Positions 19,065 through 30,470 of a DNA stretch of 64,000 nt are shown in pieces. Origin of the DNA: Portulaca oleracea (lineage: Eukaryota; Streptophyta; Magnoliopsida; Caryophyllales; Portulacaceae); the NCBI GenBank assembly GCA_029582165.1, contig CM055892.1, positions 12,938,754-13,002,753 of the forward strand, given 5' to 3'. The notes beneath the pieces are model-generated. The model was not told the origin of the DNA. It was given only the letters and a program-made list of their open reading frames with translations, and did not search any database. The first letter of the stretch is position 1. Each line of letters begins with the position of its first letter. Both the position numbers and the translations under genes were made by a program.

Positions 19065-20988
19065 CTCTCCCTTTCTTGAGAAGGATTTGCCCTCAAATCG
19101 TCAATGGGCTCGTCATATTCGATGTAGGGTGAGAGGTCGCCGATGTTGAAGGTGGAAGAGACTCCCATGTCACCCGGAAGGTCAAGTTTGTATGCATTGT
19201 CGTTCACCTTCTCCAAGACCTTGAAGGGGCCATCACTCCGCAGCATAAGCTTGTTCTTCCTCCGTGATGGGAACCGTTCCTTCCTCAAATAGAGCTAAAC
19301 CAAGTCCCTGGGTTGGAAGGTGATGCCCCGGCGATGCTTGTTGGCTGGTGCCTTGTAGAGCTCATTGGTTTTCTTGATCTTATCTCGGATTTGTTAGTAA
19401 AGCTTTTGAACTTCCTTGGCCTTCTCACTAGCCTCATAGCTCACTCTTGACTCTAATGGTAGGGGAAGGAGTTCGATGGGCGTGAGTGGATTCACCCCAT
19501 AGCAAGTTTCAAAGAGTGAGTGGCCCGTGGCAAATGAGGGGAGCTCGGTTATAAGCAAACTCGGCATGGCAAAGCTTAACATCCCAATCCCGCAAACTCT
19601 TGCTCACAAGCCCCCTAAGCAAGATAGAGAGGGTCTTGGTGGTTACCTCCGTTTGCCCATCGATCGGTTTGAGAGTGGTGAGACGTGCTAAAAAGGAGTT
19701 TGCTGCCAAGTAGCTTCCAAAGGGATCTCCAAAAATGGCTTATGAACTTTGTGTCCCGATCCGAGACGATGGTCCTTGGAATGTCGTGTAACCTCACTAT
19801 CTCTCGAAAGAAAAGATTGGCGACATGGGTGGCGTCGTCGGTCTTCTCACAAGTGATAAAGTGTGCCATCTTGGAGAATCGATCCACCACAACCATCACC
19901 GCATCCTTGCCACGCACGGTTCGTGGAAGGGTCACGATGAAATCCATGCTCAAGTCTTCCCAGGGGCCATTCGGGATGGGTAGAGGAGTGTTGAGTCCTT
20001 GGTGGAATTGACTCTTAGCGTGATGGCATGTAATGCACTTGGAGATCACATCATGCACATCACCTCCCATCCTTGGCCAATAGAAGTGCTCCTTAAGCAT
20101 ATCGAGGGTCTTGTTGATGTCGAAGTGACTGACAAGACCACCTCCATGAACCTCCTTCACGAGCAACTTCCTCAACGGACACTTGGGTACACATAGCTTG
20201 TTCCCCTTGAAAAGGAACCCTTCTTGAAGCACATAAGGACCATTGCTTCCATCAAGATGTAGCTTGAAATCCTCATCTCCCTTGTAGAACTCTTGCATGT
20301 GTTGAAACTCAAGAATTCGTGCTTTTACAACCGAAAGAAGAGCATTCCTCCGGGAAAGAGCATCGACCACCACGTTGATGCTCCCCTTCTTATGTTTGGC
20401 CACGAAGTTGAAGCTTTGGAGGTATTTCACCCACTTGGCATGGCGGGTGTTGAGCTTGTGTTGGCCATTCAAGTACTTGAGGGCCTTGTGATCGCAATGA
20501 AGGGCAAATTGGTTGGGCCTCAAGTAATGGGATCAATGATCGAGGGCACGCAAAAAAGGCATAGAACTCCTTGTCGTAGGTGGAATAATTTTTCCTTGAC
20601 CCACTAAGCTTCTCACTAAAGAAGGCGATGGGGCGTTGAATTTGCATTAAGACGACCCCAATGCCCACTCCACTAACATCACAATCAACCTCAAAAACTT
20701 GTGAAAAATCTGGGAGGGCAAGTACCGGAGCTTAACAAAGTTTGGCATTGAGCTTCTCAAAGGCACCTTGAGCCACCTTGGTCTATTCAAAAGTTCGCTT
20801 CTTCATGTATTCGGTGATGGGAGCGGTGAGGGTGCTAAAACCCTTGATGAACTAGCGATAAAAAGAAGCTAGGCCGTGGAAGCTTCTCACCTCCGTGAGG
20901 GTGGAGGGAATAGGCCATGAGCGTATAACTTCTATCTTTGAGGGATCTATCGCGATGCCTTGGTCGGATACAATGTAACCAAGAAAGG
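19065..20988 (-). pseudogene. GY2 pol remnant (RT end, RNase H, integrase)
   Basis: Near the truncated 5' side is the C-terminal RT motif FLGYIVSDQGIAIDPSK followed by RSFHGLASFYR (20,852-20,988). A nearly open 302-codon frame (19,615-20,523) then covers the RNase H tail ([24 protein letters not shown]), the integrase HHCC finger ([10 protein letters not shown]) and the integrase core with catalytic aspartates in MDFIVTLP and VSDRDTKF. The third catalytic residue falls in the segment after SHHSQTD, which is frameshifted. The C-terminal integrase domain lies at 19,110-19,288 (SDGPFKVLEKVNDNAYKLDL). It needs a frame change and lacks gag, protease and most of RT. Confidence 0.75.
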
Positions 20989-21370
20989 TGTAACACCCTT
21001 GATTTTTTTTAAGAAGATTATTTTTGAGTTGTGTTATGATGTGTAATTTGTTTATATACATTTATGTTGTTTACTCTTGGATTATGTGACAATTTGTGAA
21101 TTACGTATATGTTTTTAAGTTTAAAAATAATGCTTTGGTTATGTGTGACTCTATGTTAGCATTAGTGTTAGTATTAGTATTATTATTAGTTTAGTATGAT
21201 GGAAAAAAGGAGAAGTGCAAAAGGAAAAAGAAATAAATGAAGAATGAAAAAAAATAAAGAAATGGAAAAGGGAATAAGAAAAGGAAAAGAAAAGGAGAAA
21301 AAAAAAGAGCAATTAAGGGAGGAGTGTATCAATATTACGTAATTCTCTCACACACACACAATTTAGAATG

Positions 21371-21464
21371 AGAAAGAAGAAGAAGAAGAAGAAGAAGAAG
21401 AAGAAGAAGAAGAAGAAGAAGAAGAAGAAGAAGAAGAAGAAGAAGAAGAAGAAGAAGAAGAGGA
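21371..21464 (+). repeat. (AAG)n microsatellite in L3 LTR
   Basis: An almost perfect run of about thirty AAG units lies within a purine-rich stretch (21,190-21,475) of the L3 LTR. It is absent from the truncated 3' LTR copy because that copy ends earlier. Confidence 0.9.
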
Positions 21465-22444
21465 AGAGGAATAGGGGGATTAAGGCTTGGATTCTTCAAC
21501 TAGGTGAGTAATTTCATGTCTTTTCGTTGATTAAAATTGATAGGGAAAGATTTTGATTATGATTTATACTTGAATTTGGGATTGAATTAATGAATTTGAG
21601 TTGTTTTTAGAGATTAAAGAAATAGAAACTCTAATTTGAGCACTTAGAAACCCACCCCTAAATTGCATGTTTTAGAGTGTTTGATTTTGTGGGTTGAATG
21701 AAATTTGTTGGATATGATGTGAATCTGAGTTTGCACACATTAGATGATGATTGATTCTTGACTTTTAGGGTTTGGAGAACAAAAATTATGGATGGATATT
21801 GTGAGAAAAATCGTATGAGCAGTAACTTAGCCACTGTTTGATTTTTCTTGAATTATTGGCATGTCCAAGTTAAACGAAATTTTTATTGTAGGTTCGACAT
21901 ACTATTAGGCAGATTGTGGTAAATTTTCAAGAATTTTGGAGTTGTATTTGTGAGATGTGAATTTTAGACTGAAACTGCCCTGTTTTTAAAGTTCAAATTT
22001 GATGAAATTGTGTGATTTTTCGTGAATTATGTATTTGGATTTCATGTCTATAAATTTTACTGGAGGATCTGGATGGTATATAGTATGTGTTTTTAAGATT
22101 TCAAGAATTTAGGATATTTATTTTAAGAGTTATATAGTTTTGAATATATGTGTAAATTGGGCATGTTTGTGTGCTAAGTGGAGTTATCAATTGTGAAAAT
22201 AAAATGTACTATGCCTTGAAATTAGTAGGTATGTCAAGTATTGTGATGAAAAATGTACTCATGCCTTGTTGGATGTTTATCTTGTTGACTATTATGATTT
22301 ACTTATCTTCAAGAGAAAGAATACTTTGAGTTTGTTCATGTCAGTGTTGTAATTAAACTAAGTATGGGGAATGAGATTTGTGTCTTGCTTTGGGCTATTA
22401 CTTATGTGTCGTTCTAGGGCTATGGCCATAGTAGTAGTGTCTTT

Positions 22445-22690
22445 GTGTTGGGTCGCCTGGTAGGTACCTTAAGTGGGCATTGCCCGGTCCACTAGGATGT
22501 GATTTTCGGCCTGTTTGTTTTGGATCTATGTGAGTCCCTAGTTGGTACCTTGAGTGGGTTTTGCCCGGTTCGTTAGGATGTGAATGTGACTCCATAGTTT
22601 GTGAATTGAGGATATCTGCGTTCTAGAACGATGGGTCTCTGGTAGGTACCTTGAGTGACCATTGCCCAGTCCAGCAGGATGTGTTTGTGA
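22445..22690 (+). repeat. Three-copy LTR subrepeat
   Basis: The word GGTAGGTACCTTGAGTGG, followed by GCCCGGTCC and AGGATGTGA, recurs at about 22,449, 22,539 and 22,641. The spacing is about 90-100 bp. Subrepeats of this sort are common in the regulatory part of large gypsy LTRs. Confidence 0.65.
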
Positions 22691-23107
22691 CCCTTGTGAT
22701 ATATAGGTGCTAGTCCATTGAGTGAGTTATAAGTTGAGTTCCCCTACAACAAGTTACTATAATTGATTGAGAAAATTGTGCTATGTTATAATTTGCGTTA
22801 AGCTTTCCAAAATTGGAAGATTGTGATTATGTGTGACTTTGATTATGAAGTGTGATGTGTCTTTGATAAGAATGTGATAGTTTGTGTAAATTATGTGATA
22901 TGTATGTACAAGTTATGGTTATATTCGAGTTATTGATCTAGCTTAGCAGGCTTTACTTTTTTTTGGACTCGAGTGAGGACCGCGAGCCTAGGGGACATGG
23001 TTGGTATGGGACAATCATGGATAGTTTAGCGAATAAACTAACAGTAGAGTTGTTTGGGGACTTTAGTGAGAGCTAGAGCTCCTAAATCGTGCATGGTATG
23101 AGACATG

Positions 23108-24197
23108 TGATCCATATTTCCTAGGGTACCTCAATTCAGAAATAATAGCAACGGAGGGTTCGAACTCAAATTTTCCCCAAGCCGATTTGGGTCACTTTTC
23201 GGGTCTACAACGTCCGTTTCGGGAGTAAAGGAAGGTTAGGAAGAAGTCAAGAGGGTCGAGTTGAAGCCAAGGGGCATTTTGGTAATTTCACAAGGGTCGA
23301 ACTCGAGCCTATGGAACATCAAGGAGGAGCACGGGAGAAACCAGGACCAAAGGGGTTCAAACGGAACTAAGAAAAACCGGAGAAGGAAAAACGGAAAGCG
23401 GCAGAAAGTGGGCAATATTGGGTACAAGAAAAATACATATCTTCACTCTTTCGATCATAACTCCTTCAATACAACTCTGATTATAAAATTTGGTGATCTT
23501 ATAGTACTCATCAAGAGCTTTCTATCGATATATTATGTGATTGAATCGGAGTTAAAACAAAGAAGTTATGTGTGTTGGAAGTCAGCAGAAGCCGACAGGC
23601 GCTGACATCGCCTCCCTTGTTTCTCCGCCTAAACTTTCTGCATGAGGCGTTGGTAGCGCCTCCTTTGACGCTGCCAGCGTCTCAGCCTTTTTCCAGCAGA
23701 TCTTCGCGACTTTTCTCCCCCTTTTCCTATATATTTTGTACCCTCCTCTATTTTAGATCTAGTTTTTGAACATTTGAGTTTTAAGTTTAGCCACTTGAAG
23801 AACACTTGGTGAGTTTTAGGGTATTTGAAACCCTTGTAATTAAGGTTAATCCTTGGTGGATTAATTGGTTAATTTCCTTTTATTCAAGTGAGTTGGTGTG
23901 TTTTCTTCCAATTCTTGAGTGGAAATTCTTGGAGTTTCAAGTGTGGATGCTAGTGGTGAATCCTTGCAACCTTCTTGAGGTTGTTAGGCTAATTGGTGCG
24001 TTTTACACTTTAATTAGTCATATCTCTTTATTATTATCATTGTTGTTTTGATTTTCATCATTAACCTTCCAAAAATCCTAAAAGTTAGTGTTAGTTTTAT
24101 GAGTTCTAAATTGGGGTTTTCTCAAACCCTAAGTAGTTAGTGGATCATTGGCCTCCCATATTTATCAATTCGAAGGACCCCCGGGTTTCACAGATCA
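23108..24197 (+). mobile_element. L4 5' LTR
   Basis: 1,090 bp, starting TGATCCATATTTCC and ending GGGTTTCACAGATCA. The GC-rich module at 23,585-23,695 (GACGCTGCCAGCGTCT) is followed by a TATATA-type box at about 23,727. It is highly similar to the 3' LTR, with scattered substitutions and small indels. Confidence 0.85.
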
Positions 24198-24931
24198 TTT
24201 GGTATCAGACCAAGGTTTAGAACTTATATTTGGGTGAAAATTTTCCAAATTTTTGTGGTGTTTGTTTTTGGTGATTTGGGCATTGTTCTTGATGTTTATG
24301 GATGCAAAACTCATACTTGATGATTGATATTGGTCTCTCGATGTGTTAGGAGTGTTGGGATGTGAATTTTATCATTTGGGTTCAAGTGTTTGTTGAGTAT
24401 TGAGTATATTTGTGAAGTTGAACTTGCCCAGAATTTTTTGTTCTATTTTGAGTTTTTGTTGGATTTTGGCATGTTTGGGTTGAATTTGTTGTGATTTTTG
24501 GTACCCAAGTGAATGCTATACATGCCCTCTTGTTGTTGGAAGTGATTTGTTGAGAAATTCATTGTTTTGGAGTTGATTTGGGTTACATTTAGGAAGAGTT
24601 CTTGGAGTAAGTTTGGAGATTCAATATTTTGGGGCTTGGTGTTTGTTCATACTTCTTCCATGGATGAAAATGGTTGAATTGAGATTTTGTTGGATAACAT
24701 TTTGTTGCTATTTGTGTGTGTGAGGTGGTCACTTGCTGCATGCTCATTGCCTTGGTCACTATTTTCCATTGTTGCTCATTATTGTCATTTCCCATTGCCG
24801 GATTCACCCCATCTTTCCCCACAAAAAATAACCGTGTAAAAACTCCACAAAATTTCCTTAGCCACAAAAGAACCCCAAAGCCTCACCCGAATGTATTTTC
24901 CTTAGCCCATCAATCCCCTCAAACTCCTCAA

Positions 24932-25657
24932 ATGGCCTCATCGTCTAGTCAAATGGGCGATCAAAAATTCCCTCATCAACCCAACTCCCCTTCCAAAACC
25001 ACTCTTGATATGGCTCTTCAACATATTATGGTTAGTCAAGAAGTGATACAAGGTCAAGTGAGCGATTTGAGCTATGCCGTGGAAAAATTGCAAATCGGTT
25101 CGTCGAGAAGGGTTCGTGATGATTATAGGAGATCTTATGGCGAATATCGAAGGTCCTATGTTGAACACCGTCGTGGTACTTCTACTCATGGGCCTAGAGT
25201 TGGTGATCCTCATGATTGGAGGAAGGCGAAGAAGGGTCAATCATGGTCTTCTAGTAAGGGTGGTGCTCACTCTCGGTATGAGGTTCTATCCAAAGGAAAT
25301 CGATCTTCTAAGCCATTCAAACCATCTATTGAAGCTCACATGGATGATGCCGAATACCTTAGAAATCTCAAGGATAGAAAATGTTTCAAGTGTAGGGAGT
25401 ATAGTCACTACCAATCGCAACGCCCTACCAAGATGGTTGAATCGCTCCAAGCAAGTGTGATGGATGGTTCAGAGTCCTCTACAACTATTGTTGAGACTAA
25501 AGTTCAAAAGGAAGAGTTCTTGGCTCCTAGGCGATCCCTAGTCATGACCAAGGATCCCCAGGATGATTCTCAGCGGGAAATGCCCTTCCATACCCGATGC
25601 ACCATCAACGTTAGAGTGTGCAAGATATCATCGATAGTGGGAGCTGTACGAATGTAG
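24932..25657 (+). pseudogene. L4 gag-like protein
   Basis: An open frame from ATG 24,932 encodes 241 residues. It is rich in Ser, Arg and Lys and lacks a recognisable gag capsid core, so it is shorter than a normal gypsy gag. A zinc-knuckle-like motif lies at residues 151-164 (CFKCREYSHYQSQR): CX2CX4HX4 with the final Cys replaced by Arg, so nucleic-acid binding by this motif is probably lost. Near the end the frame has shifted relative to the protease, since IIDSGSC is readable in another frame at about 25,630. L5 interrupts it at 25,659. A frame extending upstream of 24,932 is open but lacks an ATG. Confidence 0.65.
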
Positions 25658-25795
25658 CTGTAGACACCGGAATTTGCACCAACACAATTCCGACCCGTCA
25701 AAACTCAGCAAAGTCATTTGGGCCAAAATGGGTCATTGAGCCCATGAAATCAGCAATGCGAGCCCAGCAAATCAAAACATCCCACATTGCAATAT

Positions 25796-27202
25796 AAAAC
25801 CCGCTGGGGTTTTAATAGACCACAAGCAGGCCCAAGAAGCAGATCCGGCCCAGGAAAAACAAATAAAACCCGCTGGGGTTTTATCCGGCCCAGGAAACAT
25901 AAAACCCGTCGGGGTTTATCTGAAGGAGAGACGCGCCTTTTTGCCAGACACGTCAACGATCCGTGTGTAAAACCAACTGGGGTTTTATCTTCAAAAATTG
26001 GCGCCAGAAATCACCCCATGCAATCCCATGAAAAAAGCCCACGTGTTTAACTTTTGACCTGGAAACTCTTAAAACCCGTTGGGGTTTTGATTCTGCATGG
26101 ATAGGGACATGATCGTAGGGAGATGCGCCTTTTTGCCAGACACGTTTGCATGGATAGGGACATGATCGTAGGGAGATGCGCCTTAAAACACGTGTTTATC
26201 TGAAGGAGAGACGCGCCTTTTTGCTACACACGTCAGCGATCCGTGTGTAAAACCAACTGGGGTTTTATCTTCAAAAGTTGGCGCCAGAAATCACCCCATG
26301 CAATCCCATGAAAAAAGCCCACGTGTTTAACTTTTGACCTGGAAACTCTTAAAACCCGTTGGGGTTTTGATTCTGCATGGATAGGGACATGATCGTAGGG
26401 ATGTGTCTCCCTTCGTTTCCCTCCAAATCTTTCACCTCCTTCACCTATAAATATCCCTTCATTCCACCCTCATTTCATCAACTATTCTCACCAACTATTA
26501 TCATCACTCCACCTAAACTCTCTCAAAACTCCGTTATCAATACTCTCTCTCTAATTCTCTTATAATCACCCTATCATCACCATATTATCATTATCATACC
26601 AACCTTCTAACCATTTTATATAAATCCCTCCATCGAAGCTCTAAATCAAGATCAAGTCAAGGAATCATTCTTCAAACATCTTTAAGCAATGTTTACTTTT
26701 CATTACCATTATATTTAATTACGTATTTTGCGCTTTAATTCCTTCATTTGTATGTTGTGTTTGTAAAAGAAAACCTCATCATTTTATTACGAAATTGATT
26801 AAACTTCTCCTCACTTTCTTTCATTTCAAGTTTGATTTTACTAGAGTCTGTTTTCAAACAGGCGGTTTCGGGAGTCCTTATAATTCTAGAATCCGTAACC
26901 TTACCCCCGAACTTCGAAATCGGATTTCGCAGACTGGAGTTATTTACTTTATTTTATGGTTTGTTGATTTCTTTAAATCGGCTGGCGACTCTTTCATTCT
27001 TTTACAATCCCTTTTAATAATTTAAAATATACGCATTTTCATTAAAATAATTAAAAATAATTTAATACCAAGGCCAACCCAAGAGAAAATGGGCCATAAA
27101 TTAAAAAAAACCACTGTGGGTTTTATTAATTTCTACCCATTTCCTCTGGGCCGAGGAAGTGCATGGCCCAACCGAGAAGGCATTAAAACCCCAGCGGGTT
27201 TT
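25796..27202. repeat. Nine copies of an AAAACCC-n4-GGGTTTT inverted motif
   Basis: Copies occur at 25,796, 25,865, 25,901, 25,969, 26,071, 26,249, 26,351, 27,107 and 27,185. The form is AAAACCCGCTGGGGTTTT with varying middle bases (GCTG, GTCG, AACT, GTTG). The last copy is inverted. Each can fold into a 6-7 bp hairpin. Confidence 0.75.
25918..26400 (+). repeat. 281-bp tandem duplication in L5
   Basis: The sequence from TCTGAAGGAGAGACGCGCC at about 25,919 repeats from about 26,200 with few differences, giving roughly 1.7 copies. A shorter duplication of GCATGGATAGGGACATGATC occurs at its join (about 26,095, 26,150 and 26,378). Confidence 0.8.
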
Positions 27203-27471
27203 AATGCTTTCTGGCGGCCCATTTGCTTCCTTTTGGGCCTGGATTCGATAATGAGCCTGTATTAAATTATTAATATATTTTGGTGCAATTTCGGGTATTT
27301 TAATAATATAAAAATGATTTGTAAATAAATAAAGTTTCATCACCCTGAAAATGAATTTCGAAAATAAAAATATCCTTATTTAAGGATTAAGCAACCTTAG
27401 TCGACTCCTGATCGTTAAAGTAGCGCATCCGAAACGGATTCCCCAAACGAGAATTTTTTCGGGTACCTACA

Positions 27472-28396
27472 GTAGCATCTACTACTTTGGTGGAGAAGCT
27501 TCAATTGCCCGTTCTTGCTCATCCTCAACCTTATAGCTTGCAAGGGCTTAAAGATGGTGGTTATCATCAGGTATCTCAACAAGTCTTGATATATTTTTCC
27601 GTTGGTTCTTACATAGATATTGTTCTTTGTGATATCGTTCCCATGGATGCTTGTCATTTGCTCCTTGGAAGACCTTGGCAATATGATAGACATCCTATCC
27701 ATGATGGTCATGAGAACACTTACTCCTTCTTAATGGGAAAAAGATGGATTGTGCTCACAACCCTCTCACCTACCCAACTCCATGAAAATCAAACTATAGT
27801 GGGAAGTGAGAAGAGGGGCCTCCTCCACATGAGTGAAACACGGGATGAGAGTGCTTTGAGCGAAAGGAAGTCACATTTGGCTTTACTTTTGCGAAAAGGT
27901 AATCCTAGAGAGGTTGAGAGATCCATAACTCCTCAAAATTTTCTTACCTCCCACCCTTGTCCCCTACCTTCACCCAAAAGGCCTCCTACCTAGCTCCACG
28001 CTATGTAAGCGTTGAGCCATATCCGATCAAGCCCGAGCCACAACTTGGAGATGAAATGCATGTCGGCAAGTCCATAACCCAACACCCTAGATTGCTTCCT
28101 CAATCGAGATTGACAAGGAAGAGGCATCTTCTACCGGCCTTGACCTTAACATCTCTTGTGACGACTACCTTGTGGCCTTCAACAAAATAATCAGCACTAG
28201 GTATGTGAAGGTCCCTCTTGATGGTGAGTTGGTCCCTTTTTCCTTTCGAAATTGCTACACCTTTATGAAGAAGGGGTTGATGAGTGTCACTTTGATCCGG
28301 CCAATGAGTTTTAGTGATGAGTTGATTTTACATGAGCGGTCGATTGGATTTGAACCCACAAGAGTTGAGGACAACTCTTCTCCAACAAGGGGAGTC
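27472..28396 (+). pseudogene. L4 protease continuation and remnant pol
   Basis: The frame 27,487-27,993 continues the retropepsin-like domain: LLLGRPWQYDR lies at about 27,670, a very typical gypsy pre-RT segment. The catalytic DSG is on the other side of L5. After 27,993 only broken frames follow, ending in the polypurine tract at 28,383-28,396. No RT, RNase H or integrase motif was found, so L4 cannot reverse transcribe itself. Confidence 0.65.
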
Positions 28397-29492
28397 TGAT
28401 CCATATTTCCTAGGGGTACCTCACTTCGGAAATAATAACAATGGAGGGTTCGAACTCAATTTTTCCCCAAGCCGATTTGGGTCACTTTTCGGGTCAACGA
28501 CGTCCGTTTCGGGAGTCAAGGAAGGCTAGGAAGAAGTCAAGAGGGTCGAGTTCAAGCCAAGGGGCATTTTGGTAATTTCACAAGGGTCGAACTCGGGCCT
28601 ATGGAACATCAAGGACTAGCATGGGAGAAACCAAGACCGAAGGGGTTCAAACGGAACAAAGAAAAACCGGAGAAGGAAAAAAGGAAAGCAGAAGAAAGTG
28701 GGCAAAATTGGGTACAAGAAAAATACATATCTTCACTCTTTTGATCATAACTCCTTCAATACAACTCCAATAACTATGAAATTTGGTGGACTTATAGTAC
28801 TCATTGAGAGCTTTCTATCGATATATTATGTGACCAAATTGAAGTTAAAACGAAGAAGTTATATGCGTTGGAAGTCAGCAGAAGCTGAGGCGCGGGCAGC
28901 GCCTCCCTTGTTTCTCAGCCTAAACTTTCTGCATGAGGCGCTGGTAGTGCCTTCTCAGACGCTGCCAGCATCTCAGCCTTTTTGTAGTAGATCTTCGCGA
29001 CTTTTCTCCCCCTTTTCCTATATATTTGGTACCCTCCTCTATTTTAGATCTAGTTTTGGAACATTTGAGTTTTAGGTTTAGCCACTTGAAGAACACATTG
29101 TGAGTTTTAGGGTATTTGAAACCCTTGTAATTAAGGTTAAGCCTTGGTGGATTAATTGGTTAATTTCCTTTTATTCAAGTGAGTTGGTGTGTTTTCTTCC
29201 AATTCTTGAGTGGAAATTCTTGGAGTTTCAAGTGTGGGTGCTAGTGGTGAATCCTTGCAACCTTCTTGAGGTTGTTAGGCTAATTGGTGACTTTTACTCT
29301 TTAATTAGTCATATCTCTTTATTATTATCGTTGTTGTGTTGATTTTCATCATTAATTAACCTTCAAAAAATCCTAAAAATTAGTGTTAGTTTTATGAGTT
29401 CTAAATTGGGGTTTTCTCAAACCCTAAGTAGTAAGTGGATCCTTGGCCTCCCATATTTATCAATTCGAAGGACCCCCGGGTTTCACAAATCA
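28397..29492 (+). mobile_element. L4 3' LTR
   Basis: 1,096 bp, starting TGATCCATATTTCC and ending GGGTTTCACAAATCA. The GC-rich module at 28,890-28,975 differs from the 5' copy by several substitutions, mostly C to T or G to A (for example GACGCTGCCAGCATCT). Confidence 0.85.
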
Positions 29493-30470
29493 ACATGTAT
29501 GGCTGAGTTAGTCTCGTTGCTTGTCTTAAAACACTTGTGATATTTCGTATGTGTATGTTTTGAATTTTTAGCAAATGACTAATTGAGTTATTTGAGCTTA
29601 AGGTGATTCCTTGGTATATATATGTTCCTTTGTCACTTCCCTATGTTTGTTGCATTTTAGAAAGTAATGATATGTATATAATAATGTGCTTATGTGCTAA
29701 TGTGTTAATGTGCAAAGTGTAACAATGGAGGAGATAAAGATTATTCGCTGGGCTCGGGGAGCTCATGACCTCACCTTTTTTCAAGTTTCGAAAGTGGAAA
29801 GACAGAAAGGTACCCTAACGACTAGCTCTTGAGGTCTTTTGGAGTTATGGCAAGGAAGGAGACTTGAAGTTATATGTTTGATATTGAAAATGTTGTTAAG
29901 TATAATATGGTTGTATTTTGTTTGTAAACTTTGTTGAATGTAAGCATGTATGGGAATGTATGTTTTAGATTAACTCCTTCGACCTTAGTTTAAATTTTGT
30001 TGTGGAGAAAAGTTTCCGCTGCTCTACGATTTTTGGGAATAGTTGTGGTTTGGAGTTTAGGTAGTCTTATGGGTGTCCAAGGAGGACCTCATGGCAGTGA
30101 CGTGCCTAACCACCTTTGGTTGGGGCGTTATAGAAATGGTATCAGAGTAATAATCCTGCAACCTTGGCCTTTATGACTTATAAGCGCATGTGGTTGTCAA
30201 TGTGTTGGTTTAATATGTTTATGACTGCGTATGTGATAAATGTGGTGTATTGTTATTCACCTTCTATGTATTTCATTTTGACTTGAATGTTGTGTAATAT
30301 GTTATGTCAAGTTTCGAGGACGAAACTTATTTCAAGGGGGGAAGGATGTAACACCCCTAATTTTTTTAAGAAGATTATTTTGAGTTGTGTTATGATGTGT
30401 AATTTGTTTATATACTTTTATGTTGTTTACTCTTGGATTACGTGACAATTTGTTAATTACGCGTATGTTT

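Larger units (their letters stand above)
18128..20988 (-). mobile_element. Ty3/gypsy retrotransposon GY2, 5'-truncated
   Basis: This is a close relative of GY1 in the same orientation. It has a complete 3' LTR (18,128-19,064), a polypurine tract on the minus strand (complement of 19,065-19,077, AAGAAAGGGAGAG), and pol from integrase back to the C-terminal part of reverse transcriptase. It stops at 20,988, where L3 begins, and no GY2 sequence resumes on the far side of L3. Confidence 0.8.
25659..27471 (+). mobile_element. Solo-LTR-like insertion L5 with 5-bp duplication
   Basis: It starts TGTAGACACC and ends GGTACCTACA, and is flanked by GTAGC at 25,654-25,658 and 27,472-27,476. It splits the L4 protease exactly between ...SCTNV and the continuation STTLVEKLQLP. 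There is no open frame of note and no internal LTR boundary was found, so a 1.8-kb solo LTR is the simplest reading. It contains a 281-bp duplication and nine copies of a hairpin-forming 18-mer. A TGGCGACTCT word at about 26,982 resembles Tat/Ogre primer-site sequence. Confidence 0.75.
23108..29492 (+). mobile_element. Ty3/gypsy-type retrotransposon L4, complete ends, deleted pol
   Basis: The LTRs at 23,108-24,197 and 28,397-29,492 start TGATC and end GATCA or AATCA. A 5-bp target duplication ACATG flanks the element (23,103-23,107 and 29,493-29,497). The primer-binding site TGGTATCAGA lies at 24,200. The polypurine tract AACAAGGGGAGTC directly precedes the 3' LTR. Inside are a short gag, a protease segment split by L5, and no RT, RNase H or integrase. 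It is inserted in the 5' LTR of L3. Confidence 0.85.
20989..30470 (+). mobile_element. LTR retrotransposon L3, nearly empty, split by L4
   Basis: The 5' LTR starts TGTAACACCC at 20,989 and, after removal of the L4 insertion (23,108-29,497), ends GGGCGTTATA at 30,132, so it is about 2.75 kb. A primer-binding site TGGTATCAGAG follows at 30,137-30,147. Only about 200 bp later the polypurine tract TTCAAGGGGGGAAGGA (30,331-30,346) precedes a second TGTAACACCCC at 30,347. The tail GTTTCGAGGACGAAACTT before that tract is the usual end of pol in gypsy elements. The 3' LTR copy stops matching near 30,470. The element is therefore a gypsy-type copy that lost almost all its internal region and most of its 3' LTR. 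Confidence 0.7.

Noticed and set aside
19615..20523. A functional 302-residue gene
   Set aside because: It is the RNase H-integrase part of GY2 pol, truncated and frameshifted at both ends, within a transposon remnant.
24716..24931. Upstream extension of the L4 gag frame
   Set aside because: The extension begins with GTG and has no ATG. The normal start ATG at 24,932 matches the gag N-terminal style. Non-ATG starts are not credible here.
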